DNA of 64,000 nucleotides from Macrocystis pyrifera (GCA_031763025.1 JASSKH010000007.1:14160080-14224079); one strand, 5' to 3'; positions 24,701-36,317 are shown, counted from the stretch's first letter. Notes: generated by a model not told the origin, from the letters alone. A program made the numbers and translations.

Positions 24701-27700
24701 GTCACCCAGCCCCCACCCTCTGCATACGTATGTCCTTTTGGAGACCCATAGCGGGGGAAGGCGAGATGCACAATGAAATACGCCCTTTCCTCCTTCCCTG
24801 CGACACATATGATCGCCAGCAGACCTCGATCTTGTACAGGCGCGACCACCCGGCTTCACAGGCGACTATGGTGGGAAGATTGGCAGCAGCGAGTTGATAT
24901 CACGCCGAACGCCCCCGGTAATAGCCTAGCCCCCCCTCTCTTTTCCCGATACTCCCCGGCGCCTGATCAGTCTGAGGCCACCGATGAAACGAACGACGAA
25001 ATGACCCATCTTAGTTCAATTGCCATTTTTTTTTTTTGAAGAAACACCGTCGGAATACCCTTTGATGTATTGCGACCCATGCAGCGGGGTGATGAATACC
25101 CGTCGGTGTGGGGCATCTATCGCGTTGGACGCCAATCGAAGCCTGCCTACTCTTGTCGCCCCGCCGCAGGAAGTGCTGGTACGGAGGGGGCTGCTGCGTC
25201 AGATTCAAGCCGAGCACACCGACGTGAACTTTCATTACGCCCGCGACAGGAGAGTTGTCCTGGTGCGAGGACGCAAGGAGCGAACGGAGTGGTCGGCGGC
25301 CCTTCTGCAGGCGACGCTGTACGGGGGCGGGCTGGACGCAAACGGGGTGAGAGAAACCAGCCGCTGTGCGCTCGTACGTACGTACGTGCGTGCGCTTGTA
25401 CGTACGCACGTGTGAGGGGTGACTGTGCTTTTTTTCAGTGAGAAAGCGCCCCTGCAGGCGAAGCATGCAGCCTAAATTTCCGCTTTTTTGCAACGCCCCA
25501 TGGTCCGACCGTTTTCAACACCGCGTGTAGCGAGCGCTGCGCGGAGTGTGTGCGTTGTTCGGTACAGCTTGTCTCACCGATCGGTGTACGTAGAAATACA
25601 CTACTCTGCAGCAGGGGCACTGGGACCGATCGCCACTGATGAGCTGGTTAGGAGTAGGCGATGCAGTGGTATGGGAGGGGTGCGTTTACGTTTTTCTGAC
25701 GGTCCTCACCTGCGTTTCTCCAAAATCACCGAAAACTCGTCCTTGAGAGCATAACAAACTGTACAACAATCGCACATGGTCCACTGCAATTTATTACCAC
25801 CACAAAAAATTGAGAAAAAAAAACAAAAACGGGGTTTCCGACGAGAGTAGGCGGGGTACTTGCTCAGTTGAGGAGCGCCGTCAGTCAGAAATATTTTTGC
25901 TCAGAAAGTGATACCTCGATTGTAGCACGCGTCTATCAACCGTTTAACGTTTTTTTCCTGTTGGTCAGCGCTCGCATAAAGTAGCCCAACCGGCATAGGT
26001 ACTGTAGTTCCTTCGACGGACACGCGTGTACCCTTGGTGTAACCTGATATAAGTTTCACTCACTCCCTCTCCTACTCCCCCCCCCCCCCCCTCCCTCCCC
26101 CACCGTCATTCCCGGACTCCCGATCGATCCCGCCCCGCCCTCCGACCCCCAGGCGGTGAATCTCTCGGTATCGCTCGTCCCGCTTGCGCCGTCCGGGATG
26201 AATTTTATGATGGGCCGAGGCCGTTTTCACCTTCGGAGGCTTTCGTTTGAAACGGGGACGGATATGGACGCTGTGCCGGCGGCGTCTGTCATCCGAGTGA
26301 GAGCTCGCAGCGCGAGCACGGTGGCGCAGGCGAAGAGGGTCCTCCTCTGCTTCATAGGAGACCACCGGGCGGATATATTTCTAGACCTCGCCAGGATTAG
26401 CATCCCGTGGGACGGTGGCGGAGGTGCCGCCAGAAAGAACGGGGAAGCAGCCGCTGCTGTTGAGCGAGGAGAGGCAAGGGGCGCCGTGGGATGGGTGAAC
26501 GCGAGTGACGGTAGCGGCAGTGCTGGTGGTGGGGGTGTCGGTGGCAGCAATGGCGTCGGAAACGGTGGTGACGGCGGCGGCGGCGGCAGTGACGCTACAA
26601 CTGCCAAGAAGAAGAAAAAGGGTGCCACAAAGACGACGGTCAGCAACAGCGCGGTGAGGACACTGGCCGAGCTTCACGGTTGCACGGCGGAGTTTGGAAC
26701 GAAAGCCCCATCGCCGTCATTCGACGACGGCAACATTGGCACCAGGGGAAGCCGCGACAGCAACCAGGCGGCGGCGGCGGCGGCGGCGGTAACGCCGTCA
26801 GCGGGTCGGCCGGACAGGCAAAGCCTTCCTTACGGTAAGAACAGGCGCCGAGATGGTCGAGGTGGGGGCGGGGGGGGCCGCGAGCTCCTATGGTCGACCA
26901 TCGGCGGCGGCGGCGGAAGCGGCGGTGACGGCGCGGAACACGCAACCGTCTCGGGGAGTCACCATTGTCGGCCCACCCGGCCTAGTGGAGAACGCTCGAG
27001 ACGCTATAGTCGCACTGGTTTTGGGCCACGGGGAGTGTGAGGTGGCATTGGGGGCGGGGCCTGCTGCCGCCCTTGAAGAGTCGAGCTGGAGGAAGATACA
27101 GGTGGTTAGGGGAAGTGAAGGTCGCCGTTAAGGCGGAGCTTCGGCAACGTACAGGCCGGGGCCGCTCTCTTGGACAGGCAGCTTTGGTCAGACGCGTCCT
27201 ATGATAGGGCTGTTTAGCAAGTTTTGGCCAACATGGCTATGTCTGACGGGAGGGGGGGGGGGGGGGGGGGGGGCTCCTCCTTAGCTAAGGAATAGCCCAA
27301 CGTCGCTGGAATGTTATGTTTGTGTTTTTGTCGGGTTTTTTCGGTGTCGGGTTGTTCGTCGGGTGTTGCGCTTTCAGTTTCTCGAGATGGAGGTTTGGGT
27401 AGGGTGGGGTTTACTGTATGGAATACTACAGCTGCGTAAGTGAGGAACAGGCTCGGCAGAAAAAAATGGTGTGCCTCTAATACCCCCTCTTTACCCCTAT
27501 CATTGCATGCATCTGACCACTCTTACGGTTTTTTACTGTTACGTTGGTAGGTTTTTGATCGACGGGTGGGTGTTTTACGCGTGTCTTTCCCTTGTTTACG
27601 TTGTACCCGCCCCCGCCACGCACAATCGATGTCTGTCAGTGAAAACCCGACGTGCTATGTCCCGGCATTGTAGGGATGCGAGGGTCACTAGTCATATGAC

Positions 27701-30700
27701 TATGGCCATGCATGATGTCGAGTACACTCCCGCCCCCCCCCATCTCGTGGTCAAAGGACTAAGGCAAGTAATAAATGAGTACCCCCCCCCCCCCTGTCAA
27801 TGGTCATACGACAACGGCCATGCGTGAGATCGAGTACATCTCTCCTATCGAGTATGCCCCCCCCCCCCCCCCTGTCTCGGAAGGGATACGTGGTCAATGG
27901 TCAAATGTCTAAGGCAATCAGCAAACTAGTACGTAGCCCTCCCCCCCCCCCTCCCCTGCCACGCGTAACGCATGCGAGACGCCATACCTCGAAATATGGG
28001 TAGCTCTGTGCGAGAGTCAGCCGGTCGGTTGCGGTTGCTTTGGCGACCTGCGAGATGCGAGGGGAGATAAGTTTCACGAGATCATTGTTCACAAGTTAAT
28101 CATGTCTGGGAGCGTTTGCCTTGCCTCGAATTCGGTCGCTGAGCGAGTTTCCTGTTAAAAATAACCTTGACCAAAACGCCCCTCGTTTCGCTACCACCCA
28201 CCCGCGCGAAGCTTGCGACCGTTCACGTCGACCCACCAACCACGGACAACCACAGCGGCATCCGATGTCCACGCCAAACACATTTTCTTTTTCCCCACCA
28301 AGTTGGTTTCTCTTGAGGCTTTATTTGGTCCGAAAACATTTTCTCACTCTTTTTTACGCAGAAGATTTTTGCCTGCGGCGTTCGCCTCGCTTCGTAGAGT
28401 ACAACTTCGAGGTGTTGTTTGTCGTGCTATCCGATGTGTTCCCCCGTAAGACCTTGCCGTTTGACGGTTCCCACATCTTGGGTTGATCCCTCACCTACCA
28501 GGAATCAAGTGAAGCCGACATCATGCTCGACCGTTCAAGATATTCGCTGCGGGTCCGCGGCGCTCCCTCCGTCGTCGAAGAGCGCAGGATCGAGTTGTGC
28601 TCCATGCTATGCTCCGTCTTCCCGGGACAGTTCGAGACGGTATGCGCTCCGCGAAAAGATGTCCCACTACATCAGATAAAATTACGAAAATCCTTGCGAG
28701 TTTTTCCTGAGCAGCAGGTTGTCGGCCGTAGAAATGGGTGGTTACCTCCCTCAGTCTTTCCTTACGTGCCTCGTTCGTTGCTCGTTGCTTTCCTCGTTCT
28801 GAGTTTGTTTGGGAAAACGAATCGAGCGTTTTCCTTTGTCCTCCTTCGTTGCTTCTGCCTTGCTGATTTTTCTTTCTTTGGTACAGTACGTTGCCCAGGA
28901 AGGACACGCGCCTATATTCGTTCGCTTATAATAACATAGCTGGCACCTGGTACCATTCTACCCACAAGCATAAAAACCGCTTGGGTTTTTGTATCAACAC
29001 CCCACATGGTTCTCAAAATTTCCATGCAGAGTGAGATAAATGCTACCTTGCAAGGACCGTATGGGTCATGTACCAAACGCCCAAACAGCAATCCTGATAT
29101 TTTTGTGATACAAGGCAGATGATATGCGCTCTCTGCAACAACGAACTAAGGCGACGACAAAAACAACAGACGAGCCTCCTACTAATAGCGGTACCCGTCA
29201 TATTAATAGCGTTACCCGTCATGCCTCACGATGTATCCTATCATACCACACCCACTCACCCGTAAGGTACAAGATAATTGCCCCTCTCCCTTCTTTGGCG
29301 GCGGGCGTCCGATTTCAGGTGCACGTTCCGCGCGAGGCCCTGGGTGAGGTCTCGAGCGCCCTCGCCCTTGCCGACGCTGCCGCGGCTGCCACCGCGTTCG
29401 GCTCCGGGGGCGGCGACAGCCGGACGCTAGAATCGGCGGTGGCGGCGGCGGCGGGATATCTAGCGGGAGCTGTCACGTTTCCCGGAGGGTGGAGGGGCGA
29501 GACGGGCGTACAGCTGTTGGCCGACTGGCCGTGCTCGTGTGTGCGCGTCATGGGGGAGACAGGAGCGGTGCAGTCAGCGGTGAGATAGGCACGAGAAAGG
29601 GGGGGAACTTAAATATATATGCATACCTGGTATATGCTTTTGTTTTTCATCATCACTTTTAGTTCCCAGCTTAGTTCGTAGGAGGTTTTACCCTCAGCGA
29701 TCTTCTGGACAAGCAGTGGTCACAGGTGTCGTTCCTTCTGCCCCCCCCCCCCCCCCCCCCCCGATATATTATATATTTGGGTTGGCGTCGGTTGGCAACG
29801 ACACTGTACAACATGCCGCTCACTACGTGAGCTAGACATCCAGGGTACCGTTTTTTTTTTTTTTTTTTTTTTTGGCGGTCGCCCACAGCTGGTCGTCTAG
29901 TTAGATCATTTGTGCGAAGTTTAGAACCTTTACTCTGCACAAGGGAATTGATCGTATCACGTAGTGTTCAAGGTACGGCACCCAAGAGGCAGTTACATAG
30001 TACTCCCATTGCTGTCTCTGGAAGTGGCCGCACCGGAAATTAAACTCACTCATTGAAGCTGTCATCCATATGCAAGTCCGCCTCACAAACGGTTCTTAGT
30101 AGAATGCAGCTCACCCTTCATGCGACTCGCCGGACACCTCACGGCGCTTCGCGCTTGGTGCAAGCAATGTCTGTCTGGTCGGTGAAAACCCGACATGCTC
30201 CGTCCCGGCATTGTAGGGAAGCGAGGGTCTATGGTCATACGACTACGGCCATGCATGAGATCGAGTACATCTCTCCTATCGAGTACACCCCCCCCCCCCT
30301 CCTCCCCCCCCCGCTGCGTCCGTCTCGAAAGGGATGCGTGGTCAATGGTGGTCAAATGACTACGGCCATGCACGATAATGAGTACCCCCCCCCCCCCCCC
30401 TCCGGCCCCTGCGTTGGGTATTTCTGTCTCCGCGACAACACCGGCAACGAAAAATCTTTCTCTCGCGACGGCAGGTTCACGCGGTCGGTGTGGCGTTGGC
30501 GAAGTGGTCGGCCCTCGAAGTGGCCGCTGAGGTGGAAGACTGGATGGTGCCGCCCCTCTTCGGAAAGCAGGGAAAAAACATAAAAAAGCTGTCCCAGAGC
30601 ATGGGAGGCATTGTTCTCAAGATCACCGACGGGGTGTGTCGGGGGCGAGCCACGTCCCTGGACGCTGCACGGGTGGGAACTCGGAAGCTGCTCGAGCGGG

Positions 30701-33700
30701 TGAGTGGGGAGAAGAGTAGGAAGGGCGACCCTTGCCCCTCCACCTTGCACGTCGTAGTCACCGCCGACACAGCCTCTTCCTTCGCCGCGAGGTAGACCGT
30801 CGGCGGTGTGTTGTGCCCCCCCTCCGTTAAACCGGCGGCGTAGTTTCTCCGTGCAATCGGCGACCTTTTGACCCTACTTCTTGCCGCAGCTGGCCGTCCG
30901 TCCCTGTCATAACCCTGTCGTTGCCGACATAAAAACATGCAATCCGACTGCGGTTGGGGCGGTCAGGCCATCCGGACTTGGGGGGACCTATTGATACAAC
31001 ACTGCGCTACCCGCTCCTTTGCGGACATTTGAGGTCAATTTTACGACGTCGAGGGCACATATGATTTTTTTTTTTGCCTTCAGTTTTTTTTTTTTCAGGC
31101 GGTGGACTCTCCGCTTTGTGGTGCACAGACAAACCGCGGTTGAAGCGATTCTCGGCCAGCTAGCCGTCCTCCCTGTATCGTGTGCGGGCACCATCACTTG
31201 TGTTTTTGCAGCTCTCTGGACAAGCCGTGGGTCTCAGGTGTCTTCCTTTCCGCCCCCTGTTACTTGCCTTCGTTTTTATCGCGCAGAAGGTTTATTCAGC
31301 ATTCCTACTGCCCGTCGATTATCATGGGAAATTGCTTTCTCACGCGATACATCGTGCTTTCGGCGACGAGAAGAAGGCACATAGAGTATTTGTTTTTTCT
31401 TTTTTTGGTATCCCGTAGGGATTCGAGCCCCGGCCTTCATACGCTATTACGGAGGACCATAGTAAATAGGACCTACGGTGCACACAAAAACCTATATACT
31501 TCCCTGTTTTGACTATTAATAGCAATATGTGGTCGTGACTACTGTGTTCTCCCGTAATATTACGGGGGTCCATAGTTAATAAGACCTATGGTATACACAA
31601 AAACCTATATATTTACCTATTTTTACTATTACGGGGGTCAAATTTTGTTAGTAAAAATAGGTAAATATATAGGTTTTTATGTATACCATAGGTCCTATTA
31701 ACTATGGACCCCCGTAATAACAAAATTTGGTCCCGTTAACTATGGACCCCCGTAATAGTAGTTTTCGGGGTTAACAACTAGACTAACGGGGGGGTCGGCA
31801 TATGCTCGCGTTGGGTCTTGCTGCCGTCGCTTAACTCGCCTCCGACGGCACTCACTGACCCCCCGTGCGCCTCCGCCCCCGCGAACAGGTGAGCGAGCTC
31901 CGTGCGAGGCGAGCGGATGTCAAGGTGTCACCAGCAGCGTTGGCCCGACTGACAAACCGCGGCGGAGCTATCCTCGAAAGGCTGAAGGAGAAGACAGGCA
32001 TTACCGTCGAGATCGGTACCGGAGGGGAAGGCGTCGCAGCGGAGGTACACATCACCGGAGATCCGAACGCCGTCGCTGCAGCTAAGCGTGAGGTGGGTGG
32101 GCCTCCTCCACCGGCATCTGCCCTATACTCGATACCCTCACCCTTCGTGCGACTCGCGGAACACCTCGTTTTCGCTCTTCGAGCGTGGTGCAAGCAATGT
32201 CTGCCTGGTCGGGGAAAACTCGACGTGTTCCGTCCCGGCATTGTAGGTGTGCGAGGGTCTATCGTTTACGACTACGGCCATACATGACATGAGTACCCCC
32301 CTCCCCCTCCCCCCGCGCATGCCTCCTCCAATCAGATTTCCAGTTTGTGACCTGTGCTGGCTTTTCTCCCTGAATATTGACTCATTTTTTTCTGCCTTAT
32401 TTTTTTGTTTTGAAATGTGATTGCCAGTGTCTTACAACGCGCAGGGTGGGTGGGACGGGCAGCGATACATTTATATACAAATGCGCCACACTCAAGTACA
32501 CCTAAAGCGTGGTACAACTGAAACGCCAGAAAGGTCCAAGCGAGAGAAGCGCCTTACCCTCTCGGTTCCCCCCCCCCCCCCCCCCCCCCCCCCCTCCAGC
32601 CCCCTCCAGCTGGCACAGACAGGGTGCGTTTTCACATCGCGTGCTTCCGAAACAATTGTATATACTTCGAAGTATATCTTCTATAGTTCTCATTCGCATA
32701 TTATTTCATCAACACCAGCACGCGCTGACGGCCGGACAAAAAGCATGAAAACCTGAGTATCAAGTATTCCACACCTCGGATGCACGTATAATGAGCTAGA
32801 TAATTTGTATTCCAACACGCCGCTATGGGATGCTGCGCAAGACCTGTACCGTACAGAGCATCAACTATTCCACGTCTCGGACATGCCACGATCTACAGAT
32901 ATATCAGATAGATCATTCGCATCCTAACCTGACGTTTTGAGATGCCGTGCGTGATCTGTGTCGTACACATCCAGCACAGGAAGCTTGTGCCATTCATAGA
33001 CGATGCAGATTTTACGGGTTCCACCTGGCGACGTAAGCTACAACAGATAATACAGATCATACAGAGTACACAGATCATACAGATCATCGTACATATCAGG
33101 AACATATTATCTATCTGCCTTACGAAAGGTCCCAAACATGAACCGGGGGAAACGATTATGTGTCTGGTAGTACTCGTACAGATGTCGTAACTTTTACGTG
33201 GAAAACAGAACACGCACGACCGACGTAATGTCTTGAGCTTGAAAAGCCGAGTATCAACCACTCAATCAGTCGGACTCACAGCTGACGCATATCTTTGTCA
33301 TAGCTTCGATAAATTAATCCCCGATTGAATCGACCTTATTGTAAATAACGCTTGGGTCGTTCTGCCGTCGACGAGGTGGGGTCGCGAATGTCAGCGCAGA
33401 AAGCAGACGATCGATCGGCCCTCACATGATAGGACGCACCGCGTCACGTATGGCAACCGTGTAGTACAGACCCCCAACCAAGCCCTCTGTGCGATGTGTC
33501 TTTGAAAAAATTCACTGGTTCTATATACAAGACCGATAGACACCCGATGGTAGGCAGAATATGATCGCCATCCGAAGAGATAGATGGTCGCCACAGTCGG
33601 CGAAACAGAAAGGGGGAGGGTTATTGGTAGAAAACAGGTTCTATGTAATATGTAGAAACGAAGAAATGAGCGCCTAAATGTTGGAGGTGTCTCTATCAGG

Positions 33701-36317
33701 AGTAGGAACGGTGCTAGGAACGGTGCTACGAACGGTGCTAGGGACGGTGCTCCGCCTCGAAAGAGGTGCGTTGTCAAAATAGTCAAATGGCTAAGGTAAG
33801 CAACGATCAAGTACGCCCCGGTTCCCCCCCGGCATGCGCCACCCGCCACCAATCGTCCGGAGTTACACCGCACAAACCTCGCCGCATACGTATTGATTTT
33901 TTCGTGAGCGATTTGCTTGCCTCTCCCCCCCTCCCTTTATTCGAAATATTCAAAAATGACCAAGGCAAACTTATAATGAGGACGCTCCCCCACCCCCCCC
34001 CGTGTCTCGAAAGGGATGCGTGGTCAATGGTTAAATGACTAAGGCAGGCAACAAACAAGCACGCCCTTCCCCCCCTCCCCCCTCCCCGCGCACGTTTCGA
34101 CGCCAGATCGAGGCGTTGAGTCGCCGACCACAGGACACGCGTTCCGGCAGAGAAGTGGTGGGAGTCGCTCGCCGGTTTGTCGGTGCCGCAGCTGGCAAGG
34201 ACGACCGGTCCATAGCTCCGGCTAGCGGGTCGGACATGAAGGAAATAAACGGCCGAAGCGTCACCAGCGGGTCCGTCGGCGGCGGGAAAACAGACGCGGT
34301 AAGGCGGGAACGCAAAACGAACCGACGGTTGGACTGATGGCGCACAGAAAGATCCGATCAGGCGTTTTTTGCAGGGCTGCTCACGGGTTGGGTCAAACCT
34401 TGCGGGTCAGGTTGGGTCAGGTAGAGTAAAACGGCGGCCCGGCACGATCCATCAGGTTTTGAAAACCTCCCGGCCCGACCCGACCCGATCCCATCCGACT
34501 CGACCCGACCCGACCCAACTCGTGAGATTTCGAAAACTCCATGATCAGAACCGCGGGTTGGGTCATCACCTGTGAAGAGACAGCCCTGTTGCTGTTTTTG
34601 TTTTTCTTTTTTGTTGTTCTTGCGACAGGTCAAGGTTCCAGTAGGTTCACTCGCCCCTTCTTGGGGTGTGTCCCCCCCACATGCCCGGCTTGACCACGTC
34701 TTTTGGGGGACCAACTGATCAGAGTTAGTGGGGCGTAAGGTGTAAGCTTTGCGATGGTAGAAGGGTTGGCATGCGCAGGGGGAGACGGGGAGATGGCTGA
34801 AGATCGGTCGTCGCAAAAATAAGAAGGGCCTACAGTAGGAACGGAGGGTTGGTCGACCCGGTCCAAACAACACACACCAGAGAGACGGAGCTGTCCCGCT
34901 CGATGCATGCAGTCCATGTCGTCAACGATAACGATGCAGTCCGTGTGGTCACTGATTGATAAACAATGCATTGCACCGTCATTTTTTTCTCTAAGTAAGT
35001 TTAGTTTTCGGGCGAGTTGGAGTCTGCAGAGCGCCCCTTAAGTGAGACGCCTCCAAAACTGTACGACTACTGCTACCCATACCGTCTGATCATGTTTCAG
35101 CAGCGGGGTTGGCTGTTGTGCCTTACACCGGAGATCTGAGGAACGCTGCACCCACGCAAATGAGGCCGGTGCACTTGGCACCTTTTTTCTTCTTCACCAC
35201 TACCACCACCACCACCTCTTCTTGTTTTTGTTTGACCTCGTCAGATCGCAGCCGCGCCGGAGCCATCGAGCGCGGGGCTTGACCAACCGAAGGTAGACGG
35301 CGAGGCACAGGCTCGGCAAGAACACGGAGGCCAAGCGCGGGGAGACGATGGTGGTGTTGTCAACACCCTCGGAGACCAGTCGCAGGCGCAACACGCCGTC
35401 AACAAAGTACCAGAGATGATAGCGGCGGCGGCGGCGGTCGGTACAACAGCGGCGATCATGGGTGCGAGAGCCTGCAACTCAGAAGAAGCGCGTGCGACCG
35501 AACAAACGCGCTCGCCGCCTCGTGGCGACGGGGGCAAGGCAATCTCCTCCGGGGGCTACCAGGTACCACCGCTCGGGTGTGCGTCGGATACGATCACGAA
35601 CAATGAACTCCCTCTGAGTAGTGGGGGGGGGGTGCGGAGGCTGTAGCGGGGAGAGAGGCCGCGGGGGCGACTCACGGCTTGCCGTCGCAGCTAGGGGCAC
35701 GTCGCTTCGGTCGGATGTCGGCGAAGACGGAGGCCGAGGCGGACCGGCTTCTAGCGCGCCTTCTTCTTGTGGACAAGGTGGCGGCGGCGGCGGCGGCCGG
35801 AGTCTCGCTTGGGAGGACAGCCGGCGCCGGCGCCGACCACCACCAACACTACCAGCGGCGAGGGCATCATGCACTGTCCTTCTTTCACGAAGGTGCTGCC
35901 ACCGAGGCGACCCACGCTCTGGGGCGCGTAGACGGTGATGCAGGGTACAGCAACCACTCTCCGTCCGCGAGTATGTCCATCTCTGGTGACCACCGGTCGG
36001 TACCGACGACGTTGGCGGCAGCAGGCCCGGTTTCCCCGCAAAGCGCCACCTGCAGCGTTGCACCGCTTCAGCTAGCGCCTATCTCCAGGACGATGGAGGG
36101 GTACGGCGGCTGCAACGTCGGCGGTGGGCAGCGCGCGGGAGCCGCCGTAGCCGCGGTCGATGGCAGCAGCGGGTGCGGAAGCAGCTTCAGCGGGTCTCCC
36201 GCATGTTCCCCTCGCAACGCTCGCTCGCCGTCGCGTCTGTGTGCCGCTGCCGCTCCCGCCTTCGGGACGGAAGCGAAGTACTTCACGTCGCGCAGTGGAC
36301 TTCGCGTTAGGCTTTGA
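11276..36317 (+). CDS. BFR1-like coiled coil fused to a multi-KH (vigilin/SCP160-type) RNA-binding protein
   Basis: I join 20 exons on the plus strand: 11276-11452, 14830-14988, 15605-15766, 17178-17254, 18271-18936, 19751-19909, 20720-20929, 23043-23270, 23712-23951, 24222-24281, 24455-24562, 25170-25346, 26153-27101 (probably minus an 85-nt intron), 28502-28639, 29319-29579, 30475-30699, 31889-32092, 34107-34298, 35245-35562 and 35691-36317. The start is the ATG in AACAACATGGAG; the stop is TGA at 36315-36317. The product is about 1,750 residues, longer than animal vigilin (~1,270). Residues ~1-160 form a charged helical region resembling BFR1. About 13 KH domains follow to ~1,400, then an Ala/Gly/Ser-rich tail. 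By family it should bind mRNA and associate with polysomes or ER. Almost all introns are phase 0. Two junctions are uncertain (exon 4/5 phase; frame change inside exon 13). Exon joins are inference without transcripts; the KH assignment is strong. Confidence 0.82.
12641..13151. repeat. Poly-C-bounded ~520-bp repeat, copy 1
   Basis: Runs from a C tract through TGGTATATATAGGTTGGGTT, a T tract then TTTGGCGGTTACCACGGCTG, AAGCGGTTCTTAGTAGGATG and CCCGGCATTGTAGGGATGCG to GAGTACACCCCCCCCC. In KH gene intron 1. Non-coding in all frames; ORFs on it are shadows. Confidence 0.75.
13152..13631. repeat. Poly-C-bounded repeat, copy 2 (rearranged)
   Basis: Follows copy 1 directly, sharing the C tract. It has a partial duplication of the CCCGGCATTGTAGGGATG module (near 13345 and 13545). 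Together the two form a tandem. Confidence 0.7.
16360..17016. repeat. Poly-C-bounded repeat, copy 3 plus leading fragment
   Basis: A ~100-bp 3' module (16360-16466) is followed by a full unit ending ATGAGTACACCCCCCCC. It sits about 160 bp upstream of KH gene exon 4. Confidence 0.7.
17178..25346 (+). CDS. Exons 4-12 of the KH gene: KH domains 1-7
   Basis: KH1 is split over exons 3-5 (GKKR loop, then LTLHLSGTREGV). KH2 in exon 5 is interrupted by an Asp/Gly/Ser linker with a long glycine run. KH3 has a GPGG loop (exons 5-6), KH4 an NRGS loop (exon 7) and KH5 a GVGG loop (exon 8). KH6 spans exons 9-11 (VGKSARLF, then VRLRGGDEDLDRA). KH7 spans exons 11-12 (VLVRRGLLRQIQAEH, then VVLVRG). Exons 6, 7, 8, 9, 11 and 12 are symmetric phase 0 exons with AG acceptors and GT donors. 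Exon 10 is 60 nt if it ends at GAG|GTGCTC, which gives a perfect KH continuation; a stronger-looking GTAAGT lies 19 nt further on and would break the frame. Exon 4 ends with two leftover bases but exon 5 as read starts in phase 0; see findings. Confidence 0.75.
20981..21085. mobile_element. TTACGGGGG MITE, copy a
   Basis: 105 bp with termini TTACGGGGGTCCATAGTTAA and its inverse ending CCCCCGTAA, flanked by TA on both sides (TA target duplication, Tc1/mariner style). It lies in KH gene intron 7. Confidence 0.85.
22312..22462. repeat. 10-bp minisatellite (ATAGTAATAC/ATGGTAGTAC)n
   Basis: About 15 imperfect tandem units of ~10 bp in KH gene intron 7. Confidence 0.75.
26153..36317 (+). CDS. Exons 13-20 of the KH gene: KH domains 8-13 and C-terminal tail
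   Basis: Exon 13 holds KH8 (GRGRFHLRR loop), a Gly/Asn/Ser linker with a Lys-rich KKKKKG patch, and KH9, whose last strand VTIVGPPGLVENARDAI lies in the next frame. An 85-nt intron 26835-26919 (GTAAGA...GAAG) would join the frames. KH10 is split at WRKIQ|ESSEADI (exons 13-14). KH11 in exon 15 is degenerate and Ala-rich. KH12 (exon 16) has the canonical loop FGKQGKNIKKL. KH13 (exon 17) has NRGGAILERLKEKTG and continues as AAAKRE|IEALSRR into exon 18. Exons 18-20 encode Ser/Gly/Ala-rich sequence with a short ordered stretch, RRFGRMSAKTEAEADRLL. Junctions are phase 0 with standard GT/AG sites. Confidence 0.75.
27632..27945. repeat. Poly-C-linked short modules of the same repeat
   Basis: Three shortened modules (near 27640, 27795 and 27880) separated by C tracts, with GTGGTCAATGGTCAAATG in the last. 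In KH gene intron 13. Confidence 0.65.
29740..30398. repeat. Poly-C-bounded repeat, copy 5 with extra module
   Basis: Full unit in KH gene intron 15, with a 22-nt T tract, followed by a second short module ending GATAATGAGTACCCCC. It ends about 76 bp before exon 16. Confidence 0.7.
31447..31557. mobile_element. TTACGGGGG MITE, copy b, with internal TATTAATA
   Basis: TA-flanked copy in KH gene intron 16. At the point where other copies read TTTTTACTAACAATAT it reads TTTTGACTATTAATAGCAAT, an extra TTAATA-type insertion that looks like an excision footprint. It shares its right TA with copy c. Confidence 0.8.
31560..31755. mobile_element. TTACGGGGG MITE, copy c, with nested copy
   Basis: The outer copy is interrupted at TTTTAC-TA by a second, shorter copy (31629-31717) flanked by TA on both sides. 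After it the outer copy resumes ACAAAATTTGG and ends CCCCCGTAA. The nested insertion shows the TA target duplication directly. Confidence 0.85.
32130..32312. repeat. Poly-C repeat, truncated copy abutting KH exon 17
   Basis: Starts about 38 bp after the exon 17 donor with TTCGTGCGACTCGCGGAACA and ends in CCCCTCCCCC. Only the 3' third of the unit is present. Confidence 0.65.
33705..33757. repeat. 12-bp tandem repeat GGAACGGTGCTA
   Basis: Four near-identical units in KH gene intron 17. Confidence 0.7.
34380..34570. repeat. GGGTC/GACCC-rich foldback after KH exon 18
   Basis: CACGGGTTGGGTCAAACC at the left and CGACCCGACCCGACCC at the right, with AACCGCGGGTTGGGTCATCA at the far end. Can form a hairpin; about 80 bp after the exon 18 donor. 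Confidence 0.5.

Noticed and set aside
31100-31200. Possible extra KH exon after TTTTTTTTTCAG at 31099
   Set aside because: The best frame (FVVHRQTAVEAILGQL) resembles half a KH domain, but it is out of phase with exons 16 and 17 and is not needed to complete KH12.
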